Positions 7,888-15,519 are shown, counted from the first letter of the stretch. The stretch: DNA of 55,825 bases from an uncultured Acetatifactor sp. (GCA_944384205.1 CALWSL010000020.1:1-55825), one strand, 5' to 3'. The notes: a model not told the origin generated them from the sequence alone. Numbers and translations: made by a program.

Positions 7888-7963
7888 CTTATACCATGCC
7901 TTTCTCTTTTGAGTCTTCCCACAAGGATATCCCCAAAGGTATCATATTTCAATGCAATCTCAT

Positions 7964-8031
7964 GGTATAACAAAGTTGCTCTCTGTTCAATATGGATGTG
8001 GTGTTTGGTAAGGTTTCGGTGGTGTTTGGTA
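7964..8031 (-). promoter_or_regulatory. LytTR-type operator and promoter of exporter operon
   Basis: Variant repeats TACCAAACACCA at 7999-8010 and 8020-8031 (minus strand), again 21 bp apart, with TATACC (7964-7969) 29 bp downstream. Both half-sites carry the same change (ATAGCA to ACACCA), so the pair stays matched. The difference from the other three sites may set a different induction threshold. Confidence 0.7.
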
Positions 8032-8087
8032 GATTTGGGCAAAAAAATAGCAGTTCACTCAGTGCTGTAATGAACTACTGTTTTTTT

Positions 8088-8286
8088 CTATTTTTCTTCC
8101 TTTTTCACTTTTATTAACCAATATATTCCAAACAGAATAGCTCCTATTCCCAATCCAATAAATGATACGGCAGACATTTTATGTGCAAATTCCCTGTTAT
8201 TAATTAACACTAAAATTTCACTGGCAAAAATGCCAAGTGATGATATAATAACTGTAAATGCAAAAACTTTTTTAATTTTTTTCCAT
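8088..8286 (-). pseudogene. Frameshifted small membrane protein gene
   Basis: A frame of about 60 codons encoding two hydrophobic helices and a Lys/Glu-rich end stops at 8088-8090, but the only well-placed ATG (8286, after GAGGAGG) reads MEKN and stops. Removing one T from the T7 run at 8276-8282 would join the ATG to the long frame (MEKIKKVFAF...). This is a single-base slip in a homopolymer: a pseudogene, a reversible phase switch, or a sequencing error. It lies between an immunity-like gene and the exporter promoter. Confidence 0.55.
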
Positions 8287-8304
8287 ATGCCTCCTCACTC
8301 CACC

Positions 8305-8601
8305 TTATATATAATATTTATAAGTACTATCAAATAAAGTATATGCAGCTAATGCAGCTATTGCACACGATATACTACTTCTTTCTCTTACCATTTCCTC
8401 ATAAAACAAATAGTTTTGAACAACTGATAAAACTATACCACTTATAACCCCAAAACGGAACCACAATTCTTTCTTATCATTACATTCTTAAATATCATTA
8501 TTTTCCCTTGATGACAGCAGATATATTAATCCAATGAATCCGAATGCCACGCCAAATGCAATATCTTCTGCATAAAAGAGCATTGCTATTTCCTCAAACA
8601 T
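8305..8601 (-). pseudogene. Small membrane protein gene interrupted by an in-frame stop
   Basis: The frame begins at the ATG at 8601 (MFEEIAMLFYAED...), gives 37 residues with one helix, meets TAA at 8488-8490, and then continues open in the same frame for another 60 codons (ECNDKKELWFRFG...) with a second helix, ending at 8305. The join falls in a charged loop, as expected if one 98-residue protein has been split by a point mutation. No ribosome site restarts translation after the stop. Original function unknown; position suggests an immunity-type gene. Confidence 0.55.
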
Positions 8602-8709
8602 AAATATATTAATTCTATTTATCATTTTCAAGATTAAAACAATGGCATTGAATATAGTATCATATCATAATCGTAATAATTACAATTATCTCTAATATTT
8701 TTTAATGTA

Positions 8710-9150
8710 CTATCTATTATCACTGTTTTCGCGAAGTGATTTCATTTCCTGAAAAGGAGTAGATATCACCATCATCATACCAGATAAAATCATTATACTG
8801 GAATAAATCTCATTCAAATTAAAGTATGCCATAATCATAGCTAAAATGACAAAAATGGAGCAAATCCCAATTTGAAAATTCTTTACTTTTCCCTTTTTAT
8901 CTTTTTTTAACTTAACCATTAAAAATCCTATATCCAATAACATATAAAGAATTAAATCTACAATATATAAAATAATACTTAAATCTTTTTCAAAGCAAAT
9001 TGCTAAAATAATATTATATAATCCCAAAATCACCGAACATACTCGGATAAATTTAGCATCCCAAATCACATGTGGTATCTTCCATTTAAAAGTAGACCAA
9101 ACAATCAAAAAACAACCCGAAAACAATATCATTATTCTGTTTAATTCCAT
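8710..9150 (-). CDS. Four-helix membrane protein, candidate immunity protein for pair 2
   Basis: 146 residues from the ATG at 9150 (AAGGGAG 9 bases upstream; the frame's earlier TTG is rejected). Hydrophobic helices near residues 5-22, 30-52, 58-80 and 92-135, with basic loops. It resembles the 1478-1891 product in length, topology, the FKWKI/CKWNI segment and the RVCSV helix. Both follow an intact bacteriocin pair on the same strand, supporting a dedicated-immunity role. A MITE-like inverted repeat separates it from the precursor gene. Confidence 0.65.
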   Translation of the reverse strand: MELNRIMILFSGCFLIVWSTFKWKIPHVIWDAKFIRVCSVILGLYNIILAICFEKDLSIILYIVDLILYMLLDIGFLMVKLKKDKKGKVKNFQIGICSIFVILAMIMAYFNLNEIYSSIMILSGMMMVISTPFQEMKSLRENSDNR

Positions 9151-9232
9151 ACGCTTCAACTCCCTTTTTTATATCATATACAAATACCAACATTAAAACA
9201 TATAATATGCTACACTATTATTTATCAATACA

Positions 9233-9347
9233 TTAATTATGGAAAAGGCGGAAATTTATCCAAGCGATATACAATATGTAACCTCCCCTACCATACACTG
9301 ATTTATCACACTAACGCTAAATTTCAAAAACCCTTTTCCATAATTAA
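9233..9347. repeat. 115-bp inverted-repeat element, MITE-like
   Basis: TTAATTATGGAAAAGG (9233-9248) pairs perfectly with CCTTTTCCATAATTAA (9332-9347). Inside, GAAATTT and AAATTTC extend the symmetry. The 70-odd bases between have no ORF. Length and termini fit a miniature transposable element or a long mRNA hairpin in the bacteriocin operon. No second copy was seen in the window. Confidence 0.6.
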
Positions 9348-9360
9348 ACACTATACTAAA

Positions 9361-9561
9361 TTAAAATGCAATCATAACTCCAACTATAGTACCTACAACT
9401 CCTCCAATCACTGCACCTGGCACAGAGCCTGCTGCACCACCAATACCTACACCAGTTGCCGCACAACCAATAATAGTACCTGCAACGCAAAAGCCGCATC
9501 CACCTGCTATTAGATATAATTGTTCATCTTCAAGCTCGTTAAAATAGCACACAGTATCCAT
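9361..9561 (-). CDS. Double-glycine bacteriocin precursor, CGFC type (66 aa)
   Basis: ATG at 9561 behind GAAAGGGGA. The leader MDTVCYFNELEDEQLYLIAGG has Leu -12, Leu -7 and Ile -4 with Gly-Gly; Gln replaces the usual Glu at -8. The mature peptide opens CGFCVAGTIIG, continues Gly/Ala-rich through VPGAVIGGVVG, and ends hydrophobic. It is a paralogue of the 2006-2209 product and follows its presumed partner (9627-9860) by 65 bases, the same order as in pair 1. The upstream in-frame ATG at 9585 lacks a ribosome site. Confidence 0.85.
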   Translation of the reverse strand: MDTVCYFNELEDEQLYLIAGGCGFCVAGTIIGCAATGVGIGGAAGSVPGAVIGGVVGTIVGVMIAF

Positions 9562-9626
9562 CAAAACATCCCCTTTCGAATTCATACTACTAATACTAAC
9601 AATTTACTTCATGTACTGATTATCTT

Positions 9627-9860
9627 TTAGTGACATGCTGAACCAATTAAAGACAAGCCAGCACTTGCGCAACCGCCTCCTGCAGAAATTCCTGCAATTG
9701 GTCCTGCTACAATACCAACGCCAACACCAACAGCCGGACTAAAACCAACCAATACGCATCCTGCAAAAGCTTTAGTAGCTTCCCAAACACCTCCACCATC
9801 AATCTCACGCATATCATCCATACTGAGTTCAGCAAATCCATTGTTTATTGCAAATTCCAT
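9627..9860 (-). CDS. Double-glycine bacteriocin precursor, ACH-ending type (77 aa)
   Basis: ATG at 9860 after AGGAGG. The leader ends LSMDDMREIDGG, with Leu -12, Asp -8, Met -7, Ile -4; a third Gly follows, so the mature peptide would start GVWEATKAF. The 54-residue product has the PAVGVGVGIVAGPIAG core and a GSACH end shared in form with the 2221-2454 product, at the same total length of 77. With 9361-9561 it forms pair 2. The leader RNA upstream (9892-9988) is conserved with that of pair 1. There is no direct-repeat operator close by, so it may be read from the 11139-11207 promoter through the regulator gene. Confidence 0.87.
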   Translation of the reverse strand: MEFAINNGFAELSMDDMREIDGGGVWEATKAFAGCVLVGFSPAVGVGVGIVAGPIAGISAGGGCASAGLSLIGSACH

Positions 9861-9891
9861 TTTTACTCCTCCTAATATAATGTTTTATTTA

Positions 9892-9988
9892 CACTTATTA
9901 AGAAAAGTGATACACTTTACCTAGATACTTTTCTTAAAAGTGCTTGTGTTGTAAGGCTCCGATGTTTTTCGCGAATTTTATCGGAGTC
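9892..9988 (-). promoter_or_regulatory. Conserved two-hairpin mRNA leader of bacteriocin pair 2
   Basis: Counterpart of 2500-2586. The first hairpin, GACTCCGAT/ATCGGAGCC (9955-9988), is nearly base-for-base the same. The second is longer here: AAGAAAAGT (9900-9908) with ACTTTTCTT (9927-9935), extendable to 9892-9942 with one bulge. The CCTAG loop centre is shared. Bases in the second stem differ from pair 1 yet still pair. On the plus strand the first hairpin ends in TTTTTT. Confidence 0.65.
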
Positions 9989-10065
9989 TTTTTTATATAA
10001 AGCAATGTATATGCCGGCATTTTTTTATCTTACTTTGCAATATATCATTTTCCTTGTATAGTAAT

Positions 10066-10824
10066 TTAGGAAACCACATCATCCTTCGACTGATATATTT
10101 CCTTCTTTTTCCGCTCTTTCAATTCCATGTAATACTTTCTGCTGACCGGAATTTCCCTTCCTGCTCCCAAAATAAGAACACCCTGCCGCACTTCTTTCAC
10201 CTTGTCAAAATTCACGATAAATCCCTGATGCGTAAAACAAAATTGAGTCTGATTCAATCTGGGAAATATATTCTTCAAGGACTCATAGCATACGAGTTCT
10301 CCATCATCCAAATGAAATACACTTTGATTTCTTCTCTTCTCTATATAGACAATCTGATCCATATTAATTGTCATATTTTCTTTTTGTATACACACTTCTA
10401 AATATTTCTTCCCGGCTTCCTCTGCATTAAAACGGTAAGAGATTTGTATCACCGCTTTTTTAATCAGTTTTTTCACATCCTCATACTGTGCAGGTTTAAC
10501 AAGATATCCCCAACCATCCAAATTGTAGGACTCCAAGGCATACTGCTCATGACTGGTCACAAAACAGACAATTCCATCATACCCTGTTGCCCTTAGTCTT
10601 CTGGTTGCATCCAAACCTGTTATTTTAGGCATTTCAACATCCAGAAACAAAATGTCATATTCCTTTTCCTTGGATTCTATCTGCGTTACAAGCTCTTCTG
10701 CATCCAAATAAGTGTTGATGACAAAATCAAGCTTGTACTCATTCCCACAGGTATAAACAAGTGCGTAAAGTTCCTCTGCAAAATATGCTTCATCATCACA
10801 AATGCCTATTGTTATCTGTTTCAT
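10066..10824 (-). CDS. LytTR-family response regulator (252 aa)
   Basis: Cytosolic transcription activator of the AgrA/ComE/BlpR type. An N-terminal receiver domain (about 1-125) has acidic ICDDE and phospho-acceptor Asp in ILFLDVEMP; a C-terminal LytTR DNA-binding domain (about 140-245) has the YIEKRRNQSVFH and FCFTHQGFIVNFDKV segments. LytTR proteins bind two roughly 9-bp repeats about 21-22 bp apart, which is what the four operators here show. ATG at 10824 follows AAAAGAGGAAC; the ORF's earlier ATG is rejected. It lies between the putative inducer gene upstream and bacteriocin pair 2 downstream, with the cognate kinase divergent. Confidence 0.93.
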   Translation of the reverse strand: MKQITIGICDDEAYFAEELYALVYTCGNEYKLDFVINTYLDAEELVTQIESKEKEYDILFLDVEMPKITGLDATRRLRATGYDGIVCFVTSHEQYALESYNLDGWGYLVKPAQYEDVKKLIKKAVIQISYRFNAEEAGKKYLEVCIQKENMTINMDQIVYIEKRRNQSVFHLDDGELVCYESLKNIFPRLNQTQFCFTHQGFIVNFDKVKEVRQGVLILGAGREIPVSRKYYMELKERKKKEIYQSKDDVVS

Positions 10825-10944
10825 ATACCGTTCCTCTTTTATCACATACTTTTTGACTCGCCTTTAAAATCCGGCAGTCAGGAATAATGATATCACATCT
10901 CCCCTCTCCCAGCCAATCCGCACTACCATTTTCAACTCACAATG

Positions 10945-11103
10945 CTATAAATTAATATAATTACTAATTCCATTTAATATATCAATCACAATTCCCCTCA
11001 CTTTATCAAAAAGATTCTCTTCCCCTCCGCCTTGCACGCTTTCCATCTCTTCTACAGTCAATAACTCAAATTTTTCTTCTTTCCTTACCTTTTTCTTTTG
11101 CAT
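10945..11103 (-). CDS. Putative inducing peptide with double-glycine leader (52 aa)
   Basis: Too short for default gene callers. ATG at 11103 with AAGGTGGAG just upstream. The leader MQKKKVRKEEKF-ELLTVEEMESVQGG matches the double-glycine consensus at every key place: Leu -12, Thr -11, Glu -8, Met -7, Val -4, Gly-Gly. The 26-residue mature part starts GEENLFDKVRGIVIDI and ends SNYINL; it forms an amphipathic helix and lacks the Gly/Ala-rich character of the bacteriocins. It is the first gene after the operator-promoter at 11139-11207, next to the regulator and kinase genes, as are blpC and comC in streptococci. The pheromone role is inference. Confidence 0.82.
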   Translation of the reverse strand: MQKKKVRKEEKFELLTVEEMESVQGGGEENLFDKVRGIVIDILNGISNYINL

Positions 11104-11138
11104 AATCTCCACCTTCCTTCTTTTTTGAACACATTTTT

Positions 11139-11207
11139 ATCATACCATAATAATACATAAAAACAATACTGTTGTGCTATTTGGTATTTATCCCGTGCTA
11201 TTTGACA
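11139..11207 (-). promoter_or_regulatory. LytTR-type operator in the divergent regulator intergenic region
   Basis: Minus-strand repeats TACCAAATAGCA (11175-11186) and TGTCAAATAGCA (11196-11207), 21 bp apart, with TATGAT (11139-11144) 30 bp beyond. This would drive the inducer peptide and the regulator, closing an autoinduction loop. On the plus strand the altered repeat spells TTGACA (11202-11207), a consensus -35 for the kinase gene with an AT-rich -10 about 17 bp later, so regulator binding could also affect kinase expression. Confidence 0.72.
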
Positions 11208-11263
11208 ATTTCTTCTATGCTGTGATATCTTATTTTTAATAAGAATCGTGGGAGAATATTGTA

Positions 11264-12547
11264 ATGGAATGGTTTCGTATTTATAAAGATTGTCTTGTCA
11301 ATTTATTTATTTTTATGACTTTAGATTTGTTTCTCAATTCCTTTTCCGTATGCCGGAAAAAGGAGCAACAACTTCCTGTTAAAATTTCATATTTATTTAT
11401 AATTGCTATCATTTCCTATCTTCCCAGTATCCCACGCTATACACTCATCATGCTTCTTTTCGACTTGTCATACACTCTTCTTATTTGTAAGGGTAACTTT
11501 CGGCAACGTTTTATAATATATATAAAATACGAACTCTATTATTGTATTGGCTCTACCATAATCGCAATTTTATACACTATATTAACACTAGATATGTACA
11601 TATGGCAAACCAATGCAGTATATGCTGCTTATACGAGTATCATCGGTAACTTCATGCTGTACATCATTCTAAGCATGTACATCATCCTAAAAAAACTTTC
11701 CGACTACCCCTCCGGCAAGATATACAAACGTTACTTTCTCGTAATCACCGGATTATGCGTTCTTTTACTGATTATTTGCAGTATGTTATTAGGAAGTACC
11801 ATTATTGACGAAGAAAATGTTCTTCCCCTGCTCTTTTCCGTCCTCCTGATGATTACGCTGCTATGTATTTCCATTTATAAGAAAGTAATCAGCGTTCTGC
11901 AGGAAAATGCGCTTACCAAAATTGAAATAGAAAAAAACGCACTGGAACAGAATTACTATAATCATATACAGGAGGGTTTAAAAAATTTATCCCTGCTCCG
12001 GCATGATTTCAAAAACCACTTAATTGTTCTGCAGGGTTATGCTGCTTCCGGCAGAATAGAGGAACTGCAAAACTATATCAGCCGTCTTTCCGACGAGCTG
12101 ACTCCTGCATCCTTAATTGCAACCCCTTCCCAGCTTCTTTCTGCCATCCTGAATACCAAAAACGAAGAATGTAAGCAAAAAGGCGTTATCCTGGTCTTTG
12201 AACAGCATGTTTCCGGTATTTACATTGATGATTTTCACATGATAACCATTTTTAGTAATTTGCTGGACAATGCCATCACTGCCGCCGCCAAATGTGAAAA
12301 CGGAACCGTCCACCTAAAACTTACCTCTCTGGATTCATACCTTGAAATCGATTGTAAGAACAACCATAGAGAACAGATTATTCACAAGGGCGATAATTTT
12401 CTGAGCACCAAACCCACCCATCAGAATATCCACGGTTTTGGCATCCAAAGTATGCGCAAGGCTGTGAGAGAATTGTACGGAGAAATCCATATCGACTATA
12501 CAGAGAACAGTTTCCACGTAAATATATTAGTTCCGAATTATTTATAA
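11264..12547 (+). CDS. AgrC/BlpH-like sensor histidine kinase (427 aa)
   Basis: Peptide-sensing membrane kinase. Six or so hydrophobic helices fill residues 10-215, followed by a coiled linker and the HPK10-type H-box LLRHDFKNHL with the phosphorylatable His. A GHKL ATPase ends the protein: N-box FSNLLDNAITAAA and G-box GFGIQSMRKAV. This architecture is that of kinases that sense exported peptides (AgrC, BlpH, ComD). ATG at 11264 has GTGGGAG upstream. It is divergent from the inducer peptide and LytTR regulator, which are its likely ligand and partner, and ends at a strong terminator. Confidence 0.93.
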   Translation: MEWFRIYKDCLVNLFIFMTLDLFLNSFSVCRKKEQQLPVKISYLFIIAIISYLPSIPRYTLIMLLFDLSYTLLICKGNFRQRFIIYIKYELYYCIGSTIIAILYTILTLDMYIWQTNAVYAAYTSIIGNFMLYIILSMYIILKKLSDYPSGKIYKRYFLVITGLCVLLLIICSMLLGSTIIDEENVLPLLFSVLLMITLLCISIYKKVISVLQENALTKIEIEKNALEQNYYNHIQEGLKNLSLLRHDFKNHLIVLQGYAASGRIEELQNYISRLSDELTPASLIATPSQLLSAILNTKNEECKQKGVILVFEQHVSGIYIDDFHMITIFSNLLDNAITAAAKCENGTVHLKLTSLDSYLEIDCKNNHREQIIHKGDNFLSTKPTHQNIHGFGIQSMRKAVRELYGEIHIDYTENSFHVNILVPNYL

Positions 12548-12551
12548 AAAA

Positions 12552-12610
12552 TCCGGGACGCCAATGTCACAAAATAAAAGGCATTGATGTCCCGGAACTA
12601 TATGTTTTTT
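12552..12610. terminator. Bidirectional intrinsic terminator between kinase gene and metK
   Basis: TCCGGGAC (12552-12559) pairs with GTCCCGGA (12589-12596), with further inner pairing of CAATG and CATTG; a TTTTTT run follows at 12605. The kinase gene ends 5 bases before and the convergent metK ends at 12632, so it can serve both. Confidence 0.85.
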
Positions 12611-12631
12611 AACTTATTATTTTTTTGAATC

Positions 12632-13819
12632 TTACAGATATTTTTTCAACAATTCAACCTTATCCGTCTTCTCCCATGGCAAATCCACATCAGTGCGTCC
12701 GAAATGTCCGTATGCTGCGGTCTGTCTATAAATAGGACGACGCAAATCCAGCATCTTAATAATCCCTGCCGGTCTTAAGTCAAAGTTGTCCCGAATGATT
12801 TCAACAAGCTTCTCGTCGCCAAGCTTGCCTGTGCCAAAGGTATCTACCATAACAGAGGTAGGATGGGCAACACCGATTGCATAGGAAAGCTGAATCTCAC
12901 ATTTCTCTGCAAGTCCTGCTGCCACAATATTCTTTGCCACATAACGAGCCGCATAAGCTGCGCTTCTGTCAACCTTGGTACAGTCCTTACCGGAGAAAGC
13001 GCCGCCGCCGTGGCGTGCATATCCGCCGTAAGTATCTACAATAATTTTACGTCCCGTCAAACCGCTGTCGCCGTTGGGTCCGCCGATAACAAAACGTCCT
13101 GTGGGGTTAATAAAGAATTTGGTGTTGGCGTCAATCATTTCCTGCGGGAGTACCTCGTCAAACACATATTTTTTAATATCCTTATGAATCTGCTCCTGGG
13201 TCACTTTTTCATCATGCTGCGTAGAAAGAACCACTGCCTCCAGACGGAATGGTTTGCCGTTCTCATCATACTCTACAGACACCTGACTCTTGCCATCGGG
13301 TCTGAGATAGGAAAGCGTACCATCCTTGCGCACCTTGGTAAGCTGTCTGGTCAGCTTGTGCGCCAAAGAAATCGGATAAGGCATTAATTCCTCGGTCTCA
13401 TTGCTCGCATAACCGAACATCATACCCTGATCACCTGCACCAATGGCATCTAACTGCTCGTCGCTCATTTCGCCTTCTTTTGCTTCCAATGCTTTATCCA
13501 CGCCCATCGCAATATCTGCGGACTGCTTGTCCAAAGATACCATCACGGCACAGGTATTGCCGTCGAAGCCCTTCTTGGACGAATCGTAACCAATCTCCGT
13601 CACCGTCTTGCGAACAATCGCAGGAATATCAATATTTGCCTTGGTTGTCACCTCGCCCATCACCAGCACAAAACCGGTATTCGTACAGGTTTCACAGGCA
13701 ACGCGGCTAAAAGGGTCCTGCTCCATCATAGCATCCAGTACTGCATCGGAAATCGCATCGCAGATTTTATCGGGATGTCCTTCGGTTACAGATTCTGATG
13801 TAAATAAACGTTTTTCCAT
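12632..13819 (-). CDS. metK: S-adenosylmethionine synthase
   Basis: Makes S-adenosylmethionine from methionine and ATP in the cytosol. 395 residues from the ATG at 13819, which has GGAGGACAAA before it; the frame is open further upstream but that start lacks a ribosome site. Family motifs include [24 protein letters not shown] (residues 5-28), [12 protein letters not shown], the P-loop-like [21 protein letters not shown], and a C-terminal LPWEKTDK. Upstream lies a SAM-I riboswitch with its terminator, giving feedback control by the product, and then an additional unexplained hairpin (13875-13952). Confidence 0.98.
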   Translation of the reverse strand: MEKRLFTSESVTEGHPDKICDAISDAVLDAMMEQDPFSRVACETCTNTGFVLVMGEVTTKANIDIPAIVRKTVTEIGYDSSKKGFDGNTCAVMVSLDKQSADIAMGVDKALEAKEGEMSDEQLDAIGAGDQGMMFGYASNETEELMPYPISLAHKLTRQLTKVRKDGTLSYLRPDGKSQVSVEYDENGKPFRLEAVVLSTQHDEKVTQEQIHKDIKKYVFDEVLPQEMIDANTKFFINPTGRFVIGGPNGDSGLTGRKIIVDTYGGYARHGGGAFSGKDCTKVDRSAAYAARYVAKNIVAAGLAEKCEIQLSYAIGVAHPTSVMVDTFGTGKLGDEKLVEIIRDNFDLRPAGIIKMLDLRRPIYRQTAAYGHFGRTDVDLPWEKTDKVELLKKYL

Positions 13820-13874
13820 TTTGTCCTCCGTTTCTTCCCCGTAGGGTATTAAGTGTAAATGAAATGAAACATCA

Positions 13875-13952
13875 CGACTAAGCAACCGCATACTGTATAT
13901 GCTCATGCGAGCATGACATCTGCCTGTATATACTCCTGACTCTGCTTAGTCG
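13875..13952 (-). promoter_or_regulatory. Extra long hairpin between riboswitch terminator and metK
   Basis: CGACTAAGCA (13875-13884) pairs perfectly with TGCTTAGTCG (13943-13952). Within it ATGCTC-atgc-GAGCAT forms a second stem. It starts only 3 bases past the riboswitch terminator's T-tract and lies about 55 bases before the metK start. It is not part of a normal SAM-I element and has no T-tract. It may be an mRNA-stabilising or second-tier control element. Confidence 0.6.
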
Positions 13953-13954
13953 CG

Positions 13955-13983
13955 CAAAAAAGTCCGCTCACAAGAAGCGGACC
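13955..13983 (-). terminator. Riboswitch-controlled terminator of metK
   Basis: On the minus strand GTCCGCTTC-ttgt-GAGCGGAC is followed by TTTTTT. It is the expression platform of the SAM-I aptamer upstream. Confidence 0.9.
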
Positions 13984-14005
13984 CGTATCTGACGATAATC
14001 AAATC

Positions 14006-14112
14006 CTCTTATTGTTCGAAATTACTCGCTCAGGGAGGCACCTTCCTTTCTTTCGCAAGGGGTTGCCGTGGCTTCATCGATCCTATGTATCTCCACCAGC
14101 TCTGAATAAGAG
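14006..14112 (-). ncRNA. SAM-I (S-box) riboswitch aptamer
   Basis: The closing helix P1 is CTCTTATT (14105-14112 complement) with AATAAGAG (14006-14013). Between them come the conserved S-box blocks: AGAGCTGGTGGAG, GATGAAGCCACGGCAACC and AAGGTGCC-TCC followed by GAGCGAG. It precedes a terminator and metK, a standard target. High SAM should favour termination, switching metK off. Confidence 0.96.
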
Positions 14113-14226
14113 AAAACCTCCATACCTCTCGGCATGGACAACAATATTGAATTTTCATATCTATCTGCACTCTACATTACTATGAACAGACCATATTGTC
14201 AATAGCCATTTTTGAAAGATATCCTC

Positions 14227-15519
14227 TCAGCCTGTTTTCAGCTTAAATTTCTGGAAGTCTCTCTCTGTTTCAATCAGCTCAATCTGTGCTCCCAAGCTCT
14301 GTAATTTCAAATGAAAATCCTCATATCCCCGCTCAATATAGCGGATATCGTCAACCGTGGTATACCCCTCCGCCGATAATGCGGCAAGCACAAGCGCAGC
14401 ACCGGCACGAAGATCGGGCGCAGAAATGCTGGCTCCGGTATATTTTGCAACACCATCAATAATAGCAGTATTTCCCTCTACCTTAATATTGGCGCCCATA
14501 CGGGTCAATTCATCCACATATTTAAAACGGTTCTCAAAAATACTCTCTGTTACAATACTGGTCCCCTTAGAAAGCGCCAGCGCAACCGTAATCTGGGGCT
14601 GCATATCGGTGGGAAACCCGGGATACGGTAATGTCTTTACATGAGTATGCACCAACGGCTTGGACGACACCACGCGCACACAGTCGTCCGCCTCTTCTAC
14701 CTCACAGCCTATCTCCAAAAGCTTTGCGGTAATGGACTCCAAATGCTTAGGAATCACATTTTTTACCATTACATCGCCTTTGGTAATCGCCGCCGCAAAC
14801 ATAAAAGTACCCGCCTCTATCTGGTCAGGAATAATAGTGTACTCTGTGCTGTGCAGTCTGCTTACACCCTTGATACGAATCACGTCGGTACCGGCGCCCT
14901 TGATATTGGCGCCCATACTGTTCAGGAAGTTTGCCACATCTACTACATGAGGCTCTTTCGCTGCATTTTCAATAATAGTCATACCCTCCGCCATAGTCGC
15001 CGCCATCATAATATTGATGGTAGCGCCTACACTGACCACATCCATATAAATGTGACTGCCGGACAGCTTTCCGGCGCTTGCTTTAATCAGACCATACTCA
15101 ATGCAAACCTCTGCTCCCAAAGCGCGGAAGCCCTTAATATGCTGGTCAATGGCACGGCAGCCGATATCACAGCCGCCAGGGAGCGCAACCTCCGCATGTT
15201 TATATTTTCCCAAAAGAGCGCCCAGCAGATAATAGGAGGCTCTGATTTTCTTGATATTATCATCCTCCACCACAAGACTGTTGATATTGGACGCATTGAT
15301 TGTAATCTTATGTCTGTCGGTGCGTTTCACCATCACGCCGACATTTTCCATTGCATTTAAAAGTACATTTGTGTCGCGCACATCGGGTATATTGTCTATA
15401 TATACGGTTTCGTCCGTCATAACAGACGCAGCAAGAATAGGAAGTGCTGCGTTCTTAGCACCTCCTATTTCAACTTCTCCTACGAGTGGACTACCGCCTT
15501 TAATTGCGTATTGTTCCAT
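14227..15519 (-). CDS. murA: UDP-N-acetylglucosamine 1-carboxyvinyltransferase
   Basis: First committed step of peptidoglycan synthesis: transfers enolpyruvyl from PEP to UDP-GlcNAc. 430 residues, normal length. The KN pair of the active site is in GGAKNAALPI (K22-N23), and the fosfomycin-target Cys is C117 in PGGCDIGCRAIDQH. The closing RGYEDFHLKLQSLGA segment is also typical. Low-G+C Firmicutes often have two paralogues, MurA and MurZ; which one this is cannot be told without comparison. A gap of about 114 bases separates its stop from the metK riboswitch, so metK has its own promoter. Confidence 0.97.
   Translation of the reverse strand: MEQYAIKGGSPLVGEVEIGGAKNAALPILAASVMTDETVYIDNIPDVRDTNVLLNAMENVGVMVKRTDRHKITINASNINSLVVEDDNIKKIRASYYLLGALLGKYKHAEVALPGGCDIGCRAIDQHIKGFRALGAEVCIEYGLIKASAGKLSGSHIYMDVVSVGATINIMMAATMAEGMTIIENAAKEPHVVDVANFLNSMGANIKGAGTDVIRIKGVSRLHSTEYTIIPDQIEAGTFMFAAAITKGDVMVKNVIPKHLESITAKLLEIGCEVEEADDCVRVVSSKPLVHTHVKTLPYPGFPTDMQPQITVALALSKGTSIVTESIFENRFKYVDELTRMGANIKVEGNTAIIDGVAKYTGASISAPDLRAGAALVLAALSAEGYTTVDDIRYIERGYEDFHLKLQSLGAQIELIETERDFQKFKLKTG

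Noticed and set aside
14641-15360. 239-codon plus-strand ORF
   Set aside because: Shadow of murA, rich in His/Cys/Tyr as expected from antisense frames.
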